From assembly GCF_030053895.1 (NCBI RefSeq), contig NZ_CP125781.1:4216001-4280000 (forward strand): 64,000 nucleotides of DNA. The letters run 5' to 3'. The DNA is from Trabulsiella odontotermitis. Lineage in GTDB: Bacteria > Pseudomonadota > Gammaproteobacteria > Enterobacterales > Enterobacteriaceae. Position numbers and translations under genes: made by a program. The notes under the pieces were generated by a model. It made no database searches. It saw only the letters and a program-made list of their open reading frames with translations, and had not been told where the DNA came from. Below, piece after piece: positions 49,667 through 58,505 of this stretch. Every line of letters starts with the position of its first letter. Position 1 is the stretch's first letter.

Positions 49667-49694
49667 AAGGGGTGAATTAATTCACCCCTTTTTT
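49667..49694 (+). terminator. fdhF terminator
   Basis: aaggggtgaa-ttaa-ttcacccctt followed by T4 lies 22 nt after the fdhF stop. The rest of the spacer to 49899 has no gene. Confidence 0.93.
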
Positions 49695-49899
49695 ATATTT
49701 AAATTATGCGATCCCGACTCCAGAGAAATGTAATTTTTTCTTAATGGAATTAACTCATTAGGAGTAAAAGGCATGACGCCATTTAAATACCTGTCAGGCA
49801 TTTTGTTAATAATGAGGGGTCAGAGGTCTTAACGCACCCGTTTTATTTTTCCTGCCAGCCAATTATACTGCGGGCTCTGTACTCTGAAGATAACTAAAA

Positions 49900-50571
49900 A
49901 TGAAATATCTCTATTTATTACTTTTTTTGTTTGTATTTCCATTACATGCAGACGACATCGGTAGCCAGTTTCAACAGCAGGCGCAGGCGGGCGATGCGCA
50001 CGCGCAATACCTTCTCGCCGACACGTACTACAGTTCCGGCGATGAGCAGAAAGCACACTACTGGGCTGAAAAGGCGGCGGAAAACGGCAATGCCGATGCC
50101 ATCGCGCTGCTGGCGCAAATGTCGCTGAAAAAAGATATCGTCGCGGCAAAAACGCTGGCTGAACAAGCAAGCCTCGCTGGCAGTAAAATCGGCGATATCA
50201 TCCTCGCCCGCGTTCTGGTTAACAGCGAGGCGGGCAAGCCGGACTATCCCCGGGCTATCAGGTTGCTGGAGAATGCGGCGAAGAATATCGAAAGCGATGC
50301 CGCCGTCGATGCGCAAATGCTGCTGGGGCTCATCTATGCTAACGGCGGCCCGCTGCCTGAGGACGACGTCAAAGCCGCCTGGTACTTCAAACGCAGCTCA
50401 ACACTCTCGCGTACCGGTTATGCTGAATACTGGGCAGGAATGATGTTCCTGCAGGGGGAGAAAGGGTTTATCACACCGAACAAACAGAAAGCGCTTCAGT
50501 GGCTCAACCTGAGCTGTATGGAGGGGTTTGATACCGGCTGCGAGGAGTTTGATCGGCTGAGCAACAAATAA
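49900..50571 (+). CDS. yjcO: Sel1-repeat protein YjcO
   Basis: A 223-residue exported protein with a signal peptide ('MKYLYLLLFLFVFPLHA') and Sel1-like helical repeats ('AQYLLADTYYSSGDEQKAHYWAEKAAENG', 'AQMLLGLIYANGGPLPEDDVKAAWYFKRS', 'AEYWAGMMFLQGEKGF'). Such repeats mediate protein contacts. Function unknown. Convergent with gltP, with a REP between. Confidence 0.92.
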   Translation: MKYLYLLLFLFVFPLHADDIGSQFQQQAQAGDAHAQYLLADTYYSSGDEQKAHYWAEKAAENGNADAIALLAQMSLKKDIVAAKTLAEQASLAGSKIGDIILARVLVNSEAGKPDYPRAIRLLENAAKNIESDAAVDAQMLLGLIYANGGPLPEDDVKAAWYFKRSSTLSRTGYAEYWAGMMFLQGEKGFITPNKQKALQWLNLSCMEGFDTGCEEFDRLSNK

Positions 50572-50590
50572 CCGACTCAGCCGCTAACAG

Positions 50591-50617
50591 GCCGGGTGCG
50601 CCTTCGCGCCACCCGGC
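50591..50617. repeat. REP element between yjcO and gltP
   Basis: gccgggtgcgcc / ggcgccacccggc-type palindrome between the convergent stops of yjcO and gltP. Confidence 0.8.
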
Positions 50618-50627
50618 AGGTACAGTC

Positions 50628-51941
50628 TTATGAATTTGCCGTTTTATCAAATTTGCCCAGCACCTCACGCTCATAAGCCAGCGCTTTTTTGCGGTCAAAT
50701 TTGTGTTCCCATTTGGCGATAACCAGTACCGCCAGCGCGTTACCCACCACGTTCAGCGCCGTACGCGCCATGTCGAGAATACGGTCAACCCCGGCGATAA
50801 ACGCCAGACCTTCCAGCGGGATCCCAACGCTGCCCAGCGTCGCCAGCAGCACCACAAAGGAGACGCCCGGAACACCGGCAATCCCTTTCGACGTCACCAT
50901 CAGCGTCAGCACCAGGATGATTTCCTGACCCAATGACAGATCAATGCCGTACAACTGCGCGATAAAGATCGCCGCGATGCTCTGGTAGAGCGTGGAGCCA
51001 TCAAGGTTAAAAGAGTAACCGGTCGGCACCACAAAACTGGTAATCGACACGGGCGCTCCGTAGGCTTCTATTTTCTCGATAATGCGCGGCAGCACGCTCT
51101 CGGAACTGGCGGTGGAGTACGCCAGAATCAGCTCTTCTTTCAGAATACGGATCAGCGTCCAGATACTCAGACCACACACCCGCGCCACCAGACCCAGCAC
51201 CACCAGCGCAAAGAACAGGATCGCGACATAAACCAGCACCACCAGTTTGGCGAGCGGCCACAGCGAGGCGAAACCGAAGTTAGCCACTGTCACTGAAATC
51301 AACGCGAACACCCCAATCGGCGCGTAGCGCATCACCATGTGCGTCACTTTGAACATGGTTTCAGAGATGGAGCGGAAAACCGTCACCAGCGGCTCACGGT
51401 GCGACGACGGCAGTGACGACAGCCCCAGCCCAAACAGCACCGAGAAGAAGATCACCGGCAGCATGTCGCCCTTCGCCATGGAAGCGAAAATATTGGTCGG
51501 CACCAGCGACAGCAGCGTACCCATCAGGCCATGCGCGTGGCTCTGCACGTCCGCCGTCGTACTCTGGTATTTCGAAATATCCACGGTCGCCAGTTGCGAC
51601 ATATCAATGCCCGCGCCAGGCTGGAAAACGTTCGCCAGCGTAATGCCCAGCACGATGGCAACGGTCGTGATCACTTCGAAATAGAGAATGGTTTTCGCAC
51701 CAATGCGCCCGAGTTGCTTCGCATCGCCTACGCCCGCAATCCCGACCACCAGCGTCGAAATCACGATCGGCACCACAATCATTTTGATCAGGTGGATGAA
51801 GATATCTCCGGCCGGAGATAACAGGTTCGCGATAAGCCACTCGCGGCTGTCACTTTGGTAATGCAGATAGCTGCCCAGCAGAATACCCAGCACCAGCGCC
51901 AGCAAGATTTGCCAGGCCAGGCTGACTTTTGTTGTTTTCAT
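50628..51941 (-). CDS. gltP: Glutamate/aspartate:H+ symporter GltP
   Basis: GltP is a DAACS-family proton-dependent importer of glutamate and aspartate. The start at 51941 ('MKTTKVSLAWQILLALVLGI') gives 437 residues as in E. coli; ATG 51959 would add six. Eight helices and two re-entrant loops are expected; the serine-rich loop 'YSTASSESVLPR' and 'NLDGSTLYQSIAAIF' (helix 7 NxD-type motif region) are intact. It is divergent from acs, whereas in E. coli nrfABCDEFG lies between them. Confidence 0.97.
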   Translation of the reverse strand: MKTTKVSLAWQILLALVLGILLGSYLHYQSDSREWLIANLLSPAGDIFIHLIKMIVVPIVISTLVVGIAGVGDAKQLGRIGAKTILYFEVITTVAIVLGITLANVFQPGAGIDMSQLATVDISKYQSTTADVQSHAHGLMGTLLSLVPTNIFASMAKGDMLPVIFFSVLFGLGLSSLPSSHREPLVTVFRSISETMFKVTHMVMRYAPIGVFALISVTVANFGFASLWPLAKLVVLVYVAILFFALVVLGLVARVCGLSIWTLIRILKEELILAYSTASSESVLPRIIEKIEAYGAPVSITSFVVPTGYSFNLDGSTLYQSIAAIFIAQLYGIDLSLGQEIILVLTLMVTSKGIAGVPGVSFVVLLATLGSVGIPLEGLAFIAGVDRILDMARTALNVVGNALAVLVIAKWEHKFDRKKALAYEREVLGKFDKTANS

Positions 51942-52357
51942 GACTACAGACTTCCTCAATGAGAGATGTCATTCCTTAAATGAATGACACCTGCTGAAAG
52001 GGGTATGAATTGTGTTGCGTTTGTTAGTGGGGTTTTTTAACGCGCAATATCAGTATCATTTGCATGGCATGCTGCGCAACCCTTTCAGAATGGGGCTTTT
52101 GTCTGCTGAAGTGCATAAACGTACGAGTTTATTTCATTTAGATTGCATAACTATTTGTTATAAAAAACTTTTTGAATTCATCATTTCTATAAATTCAAAT
52201 CCGCAATTATTTCTTATCTAAGATTCATTTGATGCATTTTCATACAATTCATTGATTGCGTGATCCGTCGCGCAAATAATAAACAAAAGTGATAGATCAT
52301 CCTACAATTAACGTTTATTTGACATATTATTAACATCTTACAAGGAGAATAAAAGCC
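51942..52357. other. gltP-acs divergent spacer at the site of the missing nrf operon
   Basis: A 416-bp AT-rich spacer with the promoters of gltP and acs. No nrf sequence remains that I can recognise. A short plus-strand frame (52012-52221) lacks a ribosome site and any recognisable sequence. The acs start has an aaggag site at 52341-52346. Confidence 0.65.
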
Positions 52358-54316
52358 ATGAGCCAAATACATAAACACGCTATTCCCGCCAGCATTGCGG
52401 ACAACTGCCTGATTAACCCGGAACAGTACAAGGCGAAGTATGAGCAGTCCGTGGCTGACCCGGATGCCTTCTGGGGTGAGCAAGGAAAAATTCTTGACTG
52501 GATCACGCCGTATCAGAAGGTAAAGAACACCTCTTTTGCGCCAGGTAACGTCTCGATCAAATGGTACGAAGACGGCACACTGAACCTGGCGGCGAACTGT
52601 CTCGACCGTCACCTGGCCAAACGTGGCGATCAGACGGCCATCATCTGGGAAGGTGATGATGCCACGCAGAGCAAACACATTACTTATCGCGAACTGCATC
52701 GCGATGTCTGCCGTTTTGCCAACGTCCTGCTGGATCTGGGCGTCAAAAAAGGCGATGTGGTCGCTATCTATATGCCGATGGTGCCTGAAGCGGCGGTGGC
52801 GATGCTGGCCTGCGCGCGCATTGGCGCCATCCACTCAGTGATTTTTGGCGGCTTCTCACCGGAAGCGGTCGCCGGGCGCATCATTGATTCTAACTCCCGT
52901 CTGGTGATCACCGCCGACGAAGGCGTCCGCGCCGGACGCAGTATTCCGCTGAAGAAAAACGTCGACGACGCGCTGAAAAACCCGAACGTAAAAACTGTTG
53001 AACACGTTGTGGTGCTGAAACGCACCGGCGGAAACATCGACTGGGAAGCCGGCCGCGACCTGTGGTGGAGCGACCTTATCAACAAGGCGAGCGAGGAGAA
53101 CACCCCGGTTGCGCTGAACGCCGAAGATCCGCTGTTTATCCTCTATACCTCGGGCTCCACCGGAAAACCGAAGGGCGTGCTGCACACCACCGGCGGTTAC
53201 CTGGTTTATGCCGCGACCACCTTTAAATACGTGTTTGATTATCACCCGGGCGAGATCTACTGGTGTACTGCGGATGTGGGCTGGGTGACGGGGCACAGCT
53301 ATCTGCTGTACGGACCGCTGGCCTGCGGCGCCACCACACTGATGTTTGAAGGGGTGCCAAACTGGCCGACTCCGGCGCGCATGTGTCAGGTGGTGGACAA
53401 ACATAAGGTCAATATTCTCTATACCGCACCGACGGCGATCCGCGCGCTGATGGCGGAAGGGGATAAAGCAATTGAAGGGACCGACCGTTCCTCCCTGCGA
53501 ATTCTCGGTTCCGTGGGCGAGCCGATTAACCCGGAAGCCTGGGAGTGGTACTGGAAGAAAATTGGTAATGAGAAGTGCCCGGTGATGGATACCTGGTGGC
53601 AGACCGAAACGGGCGGTTTCATGATCACCCCGCTTCCCGGCGCTATCGAACTGAAAGCCGGTTCCGCGACCCGTCCCTTCTTCGGCGTTAAGCCGGTACT
53701 GGTGGATAACGAAGGCCATCCGCTGGAAGGCGCGACCGAGGGGAATCTGGCGATTGCCGACTCCTGGCCGGGTCAGGCGCGTACGCTGTTTGGCGATCAC
53801 GATCGCTTCGAGCAGACTTACTTCTCGACCTTCAAAAATATGTATTTCAGCGGCGATGGCGCGCGCCGTGACGAAGACGGTTACTACTGGATCACCGGCC
53901 GCGTCGATGACGTGCTGAACGTTTCCGGTCACCGTCTGGGAACGGCGGAGATTGAATCCGCGCTGGTGTCACATCCGAAAATTGCGGAAGCGGCCGTTGT
54001 CGGGATCCCGCACAACATCAAAGGACAGGCCATTTACGCCTATGTGACGCTTAACCATGGAGAAGAACCGACGCCAGAACTGTACGCCGAAGTGCGTAAC
54101 TGGGTGCGTAAAGAGATTGGGCCGCTGGCGACGCCGGACGTGCTCCACTGGACTGACTCCTTGCCGAAAACGCGTTCCGGCAAAATCATGCGCCGTATCC
54201 TGCGCAAAATCGCGGCTGGCGATACCAGCAATCTCGGCGATACCTCGACACTGGCCGATCCGGGCGTAGTCGAAAAACTGCTCGAAGAGAAGCAGGCCAT
54301 CACTATGCCTTCCTGA
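52358..54316 (+). CDS. acs: Acetyl-CoA synthetase Acs
   Basis: Acs activates acetate to acetyl-CoA through acetyl-AMP, for growth on low acetate. The 652-residue protein is the same length as E. coli. It has the AMP-binding P-loop 'YTSGSTGKPKGV', the motif 'DTWWQTETGG', the hinge 'GRVDDVLNVSGHRLGTAEIE' and the C-terminal 'PKTRSGKIMRR', whose Lys609 is the acetylation switch. First gene of acs-yjcH-actP. CRP control is expected but sites are not clear enough to mark. Confidence 0.98.
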   Translation: MSQIHKHAIPASIADNCLINPEQYKAKYEQSVADPDAFWGEQGKILDWITPYQKVKNTSFAPGNVSIKWYEDGTLNLAANCLDRHLAKRGDQTAIIWEGDDATQSKHITYRELHRDVCRFANVLLDLGVKKGDVVAIYMPMVPEAAVAMLACARIGAIHSVIFGGFSPEAVAGRIIDSNSRLVITADEGVRAGRSIPLKKNVDDALKNPNVKTVEHVVVLKRTGGNIDWEAGRDLWWSDLINKASEENTPVALNAEDPLFILYTSGSTGKPKGVLHTTGGYLVYAATTFKYVFDYHPGEIYWCTADVGWVTGHSYLLYGPLACGATTLMFEGVPNWPTPARMCQVVDKHKVNILYTAPTAIRALMAEGDKAIEGTDRSSLRILGSVGEPINPEAWEWYWKKIGNEKCPVMDTWWQTETGGFMITPLPGAIELKAGSATRPFFGVKPVLVDNEGHPLEGATEGNLAIADSWPGQARTLFGDHDRFEQTYFSTFKNMYFSGDGARRDEDGYYWITGRVDDVLNVSGHRLGTAEIESALVSHPKIAEAAVVGIPHNIKGQAIYAYVTLNHGEEPTPELYAEVRNWVRKEIGPLATPDVLHWTDSLPKTRSGKIMRRILRKIAAGDTSNLGDTSTLADPGVVEKLLEEKQAITMPS

Positions 54317-54320
54317 TGCC

Positions 54321-54353
54321 CCACCCTAACCCTCTCCCCGCAAGGGAGAGGGG
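54321..54353. repeat. Second copy of the CCCTCTCC hairpin repeat
   Basis: caccctaaccctctcccc-gcaa-gggagagggg forms a stem of 8-9 bp directly after acs, similar in stem sequence to the hairpin at 1535-1561. It may act as an intra-operon REP-like stabiliser between acs and yjcH. Confidence 0.65.
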
Positions 54354-54392
54354 AATAAAGCAAAAGCCCTATCTACCTCTGGAGACTCTGTG

Positions 54393-54707
54393 ATGAATAA
54401 CGATATTTGTCAGCAGATAGAGAGCAGTGCGCATTACAGGGAGTTGGTTGAAAAACGGCAACGGTTTGCCTTCGTGCTTTCCATCATCATGCTGATTATT
54501 TACGTCAGTTTTATTTTGCTGATTGCCTTCGCGCCTGGCTGGCTGGGCACCCCGCTTCACGCCGGAACCAGCGTGACACGCGGCATCCCAATCGGGATTG
54601 GCGTCATCGTGATTTCCTTCGTACTGACCGGTGTTTATGTCTGGCGGGCGAACGGGGAGTTTGACCGTCTGAACAAAGCTGTAATGCACGAGGTGAACGC
54701 ATCATGA
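54393..54707 (+). CDS. yjcH: DUF485 membrane protein YjcH
   Basis: A 104-residue inner-membrane protein with two hydrophobic helices ('FAFVLSIIMLIIYVSFILLIAFAPG' and 'GIPIGIGVIVISFVLTGVYVW') and the DUF485 ending 'RANGEFDRL'. DUF485 genes regularly precede sodium:solute symporter genes and probably help the transporter. ATG 54393 follows a ctggag site; GTG 54390 is the alternative. It overlaps actP by 4 nt. Confidence 0.95.
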   Translation: MNNDICQQIESSAHYRELVEKRQRFAFVLSIIMLIIYVSFILLIAFAPGWLGTPLHAGTSVTRGIPIGIGVIVISFVLTGVYVWRANGEFDRLNKAVMHEVNAS

Positions 54708-56353
54708 AGAAAGTCCTGACGGCGCTTGCCGCCACGCTTCCTTTGGCAGCAAATGCCGCCGACGCCATTACCGGCGCGGTTCAACGCCAGCCCACCAACT
54801 GGCAGGCCATCGTCATGTTTTTGATTTTCGTGGCGCTGACACTGTACATCACGTACTGGGCCTCCAAACGTGTGCGCTCCCGCCGCGATTACTACACCGC
54901 GGGCGGTAATATTACCGGTTTCCAGAACGGTCTGGCGATTGCCGGCGACTTTATGTCTGCCGCCTCGTTCCTTGGGATCTCCGCGCTGGTTTACACCTCC
55001 GGGTACGACGGGCTTATCTATTCGCTCGGCTTCCTGGTCGGCTGGCCCATCATTCTGTTCCTGATTGCTGAACGCCTGCGCAACCTTGGACGCTATACCT
55101 TTGCGGACGTTGCTTCTTACCGCCTGAAGCAAGGCCCGATCCGCACCCTCTCCGCCTGTGGGTCGCTGGTCGTTGTCGCCCTGTATCTGATCGCTCAGAT
55201 GGTCGGCGCGGGCAAACTTATCGAGCTGCTGTTTGGCCTCAACTACCACGTCGCCGTGGTGCTAGTCGGCGTACTGATGGTGATGTACGTCCTGTTCGGC
55301 GGCATGCTCGCCACCACCTGGGTGCAAATCATTAAAGCGGTACTGCTGCTGTTTGGCGCCAGCTTTATGGCCTTCATGGTGATGAAACACGTCGGTTTCA
55401 GCTTCAACAACCTGTTCAGTGAAGCGATGGCAGTACACCCGAAAGGCGCGGCGATTATGAGCCCCGGCGGTCTGGTGAAAGATCCCATCTCCGCGCTGTC
55501 GCTCGGACTGGGTCTGATGTTTGGTACTGCGGGCCTGCCGCATATCCTGATGCGTTTCTTTACCGTCAGTGATGCCCGCGAAGCGCGCAAGAGCGTCTTC
55601 TACGCCACCGGTTTTATGGGTTACTTCTACATTCTGACCTTTATCATCGGTTTCGGCGCCATCATGCTGGTTGGCGCTAATCCGGCGTTTAAAGATGCGG
55701 CGGGCGCGTTGATTGGCGGCAACAACATGGCGGCCGTGCATCTGGCCGATGCGGTCGGCGGGAACCTGTTCCTTGGCTTTATTTCTGCGGTGGCGTTCGC
55801 CACCATCCTCGCGGTGGTCGCCGGGTTAACGCTGGCTGGTGCGTCGGCGGTCTCCCATGACCTGTACGCCAACGTGATCCGCAAAGGCGCGACCGAACGT
55901 CAGGAGCTGAAGGTGTCCAAAATCACCGTGCTGGTGCTGGGCATTGTGGCGATCCTGTTGGGGATTTTGTTTGAGAATCAGAACATTGCCTTCATGGTCG
56001 GTCTGGCGTTTTCCATTGCTGCCAGCTGTAACTTCCCGATCATTCTGCTCTCCATGTACTGGTCGAAGCTGACCACGCGCGGCGCGATGATTGGCGGCTG
56101 GCTGGGTCTGCTGACCGCAGTGGTGTTGATGATCCTCGGCCCGACGATTTGGGTGCAGATCCTCGGCCACGAGAAAGCGATTTTCCCGTATGAGTATCCG
56201 GCGCTGTTCTCGATAGCGATTGCTTTTATCGGCATCTGGTTCTTCTCAGCGACCGATAACTCCGCCGAGGGCGCCCGCGAACGCGAGCAGTTCCGTGCGC
56301 AGTTTATTCGTTCTCAGACCGGACTGGGTATCGAGCAGGGTCACGCTCACTAA
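54704..56353 (+). CDS. actP: Acetate/glycolate:cation symporter ActP
   Basis: ActP (YjcG) is a sodium:solute-symporter-family importer of acetate and glycolate. The 549-residue protein has an N-terminal signal-like segment ('MKKVLTALAATLPLAANAAD') and about 13 further helices, with family stretches 'DYYTAGGNITGFQNGLAIAGDFMSAASFLG' split across two windows and 'GTAGLPHILMRFFTV'. It ends in a charged tail rich in Arg and Gln. Together with acs it scavenges acetate. Confidence 0.97.
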   Translation: MKKVLTALAATLPLAANAADAITGAVQRQPTNWQAIVMFLIFVALTLYITYWASKRVRSRRDYYTAGGNITGFQNGLAIAGDFMSAASFLGISALVYTSGYDGLIYSLGFLVGWPIILFLIAERLRNLGRYTFADVASYRLKQGPIRTLSACGSLVVVALYLIAQMVGAGKLIELLFGLNYHVAVVLVGVLMVMYVLFGGMLATTWVQIIKAVLLLFGASFMAFMVMKHVGFSFNNLFSEAMAVHPKGAAIMSPGGLVKDPISALSLGLGLMFGTAGLPHILMRFFTVSDAREARKSVFYATGFMGYFYILTFIIGFGAIMLVGANPAFKDAAGALIGGNNMAAVHLADAVGGNLFLGFISAVAFATILAVVAGLTLAGASAVSHDLYANVIRKGATERQELKVSKITVLVLGIVAILLGILFENQNIAFMVGLAFSIAASCNFPIILLSMYWSKLTTRGAMIGGWLGLLTAVVLMILGPTIWVQILGHEKAIFPYEYPALFSIAIAFIGIWFFSATDNSAEGAREREQFRAQFIRSQTGLGIEQGHAH

Positions 56354-56360
56354 AGATGAC

Positions 56361-56383
56361 TCCCCGGCCTGCGGGCCGGGGAA
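56361..56383. terminator. Hairpin between actP and the cidB-like gene
   Basis: ctccccggcc / ggccgggga stem located between convergent stops; lacks a clear T-run. Confidence 0.6.
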
Positions 56384-56385
56384 TG

Positions 56386-57075
56386 TCAGAACAGCAACCA
56401 CCCCACCAGCGGCGCTACCAGCACCATCGCCACACCAGAGAGCATCATCACCAGGCTCGCCACCACGCCTTCCTGTTGCCCCAGCTCATACGACCGCGCC
56501 GTTCCCGCCCCGTGCGATGCCGCACCGAACCCAGCCCCTTTCGCCATGCCTTCACGAATGGAGAGCCGCAGAAACAGAATGTCGCCAATAGCCATCCCGA
56601 ACACGCCCGTCACCACCACAAACAGCGCCACCAGATCCGGTTGACCACCCAGCGGTTTTGCCGCCGCCAGCGCAAACGGCGTGGTGACCGAGCGCACCGC
56701 GAGGCTACGCTGAATAGCATCCGGCAAGGTAAACAGTCGCGCCAGCCAGACGGAGCTGGTGACAGCCACCAGCGTGGCGGTAATCACCCCGGCAGAGAGG
56801 GACATCCAGTGGCGTTTAATGATCGCCAGATTATCGTAAACCGGCACCGCGAAGGCGATAGTCGCCGGACCGAGCAGCCACAGCAACCAGTGGGTTTCCC
56901 CCATATAGTTCTGATAAGAGATATGACCAAACACCAGCAGCAGCACCAGCAGAACAGGCGTGAAGACCAGCGGCATCAGCGGCAGTTTACGAAAGCGGCG
57001 ATACAGCTGCTTGTTGGCAAAATAGAGCCCGAGCGTGATCGCCAGGCACAGAACGCTGAGCTGAAAATTAGTCAT
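56386..57075 (-). CDS. LrgB/CidB-family membrane protein
   Basis: A 229-residue membrane protein with about seven helices and the LrgB-family stretches 'LLWLLGPATIAFAVPVYDNL', 'LAVRSVTTPFALAAAKPLGG' and 'GAASHGAGTARSYELGQQEG'. Relatives (CidB, LrgB, YohK, plant PLGG1) are linked to cell-lysis control or to glycolate, pyruvate and glycerate-type transport. It overlaps the cidA-like gene by 8 nt. Not present at this place in E. coli K-12. Sitting next to actP, a glycolate/acetate importer, a role in small-carboxylate traffic is conceivable but unproved. Confidence 0.88.
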   Translation of the reverse strand: MTNFQLSVLCLAITLGLYFANKQLYRRFRKLPLMPLVFTPVLLVLLLVFGHISYQNYMGETHWLLWLLGPATIAFAVPVYDNLAIIKRHWMSLSAGVITATLVAVTSSVWLARLFTLPDAIQRSLAVRSVTTPFALAAAKPLGGQPDLVALFVVVTGVFGMAIGDILFLRLSIREGMAKGAGFGAASHGAGTARSYELGQQEGVVASLVMMLSGVAMVLVAPLVGWLLF

Positions 57076-57478
57076 GGTTCAGCCTGCGCATCTCAAAACG
57101 ATAGACCCTGTCGACTACCCAGGCCGTGGTGCCCAGCACCAGAATCGTGCTGAGGGCGATGACCAAAAAAATCCGCCAGCCGTCCACCATCAGCAGTTGT
57201 GCATAATTCACCACCGCCACCACGGCGGGAACGAAGAAGAGCAACATTTCAGCCAGTAGCCAGCGCGCTCCTGCCCTGACCCAGCTTAACGGGATGATGC
57301 GGCAGACAATCAGCACCAGCAGCATCACCATGCCGACAAGGTTGGCGGGAAGCGGCAGATTAAGCCAGCTCACCACATACTCAGCCACGACGAATAATCC
57401 TGCATACAGTAAAACCTGCACCGGAACCTGAATATGATGAAGCACTCGCGGCGTCACGCGCGCTAAGGCCGTAGCCAT
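57068..57478 (-). CDS. LrgA/CidA-family membrane protein
   Basis: A 136-residue holin-like membrane protein with four hydrophobic helices, including the conserved 'LNLPLPANLVGMVMLLVLIV' and 'LAEMLLFFVPAVVAVVNY'. The start at 57478 ('MATALARVTPRVLHHIQV') has an aggaa site; the longer frame to 57562 is leader. It is coupled to the CidB-like gene and divergent from the LysR gene 101 bp away, the classical cidABR layout. Confidence 0.87.
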   Translation of the reverse strand: MATALARVTPRVLHHIQVPVQVLLYAGLFVVAEYVVSWLNLPLPANLVGMVMLLVLIVCRIIPLSWVRAGARWLLAEMLLFFVPAVVAVVNYAQLLMVDGWRIFLVIALSTILVLGTTAWVVDRVYRFEMRRLNHD

Positions 57479-57579
57479 AAAGGAAATTCCTGCAAAAAAG
57501 AAAGGGCAGAGTATAGAGAGCACGCGACAATGACTGAAATGAATTAAAATCATCGTTAGCATAGTCTGAAGGAATAATC

Positions 57580-58467
57580 ATGGACATCCGAACGCTGCGC
57601 TATTTCGTCGAAGTGGTCCGCCAGCAAAGCTTTACCCGTGCGGCAGAAAAGCTGTTCGTCACGCAGCCAACCATCAGCAAAATGCTGAAAAATCTGGAAG
57701 ATGAACTGGGCTGCACGCTGCTGATCCGCGACGGCCGCAAGCTGCTGTTAACCGATACCGGCCGCGTGGTGTTTGAGCGCGGGCTGGCCATTCTTGGCGA
57801 ATTCCGCCAGCTGGAAGCGGAACTCAGCGACATCAATCACCTGCATAAAGGCGTGTTGCGCCTCGGCATTCCGCCGATGGTCGGCATGCTGATGGCCGGG
57901 CCGATCAGTCTGTTTCGCCAGCGCTATCCGGGCGTTGAGCTAAAAATCGCAGAGTTTGGCGGGCTGACAGTCCAGCAGGCAGTGATGAACGGCGAGCTGG
58001 ATGTCGCTATGACGGCGTTGCCGGTCGAAGAGGAAAACGGCATGGCGACGTTGCCGCTGTTCAGCCATCCCTTGTGTGTGCTGGCGCCGCGCTACGGCGA
58101 CTGGGTTAACATCGACCGCGTAACGCCGGAACAGCTCGCCCAACAGTCGCTACTCATTTACAACGAAGATTTCGCCCTCAGCCGTCAACTGATGCAGCTG
58201 TTTACCCGCCACAACGTGAAACCGCGTATTGCAGTGCGTAGCGGGCAATGGGATTTTCTCGCCGCGATGGTGCAGGCGGGCGTTGGCGTGGCGATTTTGC
58301 CCGAACCCATTTGTCAGCGGCTGGACAAACAGACACTGCGCTGGATCCCGCTGGAAAGCGATCTGCGCTGGCAACTGGGGATGATCTGGCGGGAAGGCGT
58401 GTATCTGTCGCACAGCGCCCAGGCCTGGCTGGATTGTTGCGAGGGGTTTTGGGTGAAGGCAGAATAA
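57580..58467 (+). CDS. LysR-type regulator, CidR-like
   Basis: A 295-residue LysR regulator starting 'MDIRTLRYFVEVVRQQSFTR' with the helix-turn-helix 'AAEKLFVTQPTISKMLKNLEDELG'. The effector domain ('GVLRLGIPPMVGMLMAGPIS', 'MVQAGVGVAILPEPIC') is intact. By analogy with CidR it probably activates the divergent cidAB-like pair in response to a metabolite such as acetate or pyruvate, which would fit the neighbouring actP. Target assignment is from position only. Confidence 0.85.
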   Translation: MDIRTLRYFVEVVRQQSFTRAAEKLFVTQPTISKMLKNLEDELGCTLLIRDGRKLLLTDTGRVVFERGLAILGEFRQLEAELSDINHLHKGVLRLGIPPMVGMLMAGPISLFRQRYPGVELKIAEFGGLTVQQAVMNGELDVAMTALPVEEENGMATLPLFSHPLCVLAPRYGDWVNIDRVTPEQLAQQSLLIYNEDFALSRQLMQLFTRHNVKPRIAVRSGQWDFLAAMVQAGVGVAILPEPICQRLDKQTLRWIPLESDLRWQLGMIWREGVYLSHSAQAWLDCCEGFWVKAE

Positions 58468-58497
58468 TGCCGGGCGGCGGCGTCGCCTGACCCGGCA
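58468..58497. repeat. REP element between the LysR gene and yjcE
   Basis: tgccgggcggcgg...cctgacccggca, a REP-type palindrome between two convergent stops. Confidence 0.82.
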
Positions 58498-58505
58498 ATC
58501 AACGG

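Noticed and set aside
52012..52221. 69-residue plus-strand frame in the gltP-acs spacer
   Set aside because: No ribosome site, no family resemblance and it lies in the promoter region of two genes.
52856..53932. 358-residue open frame antisense to acs
   Set aside because: Covers the conserved acs core on the opposite strand, with no start signal or known family.
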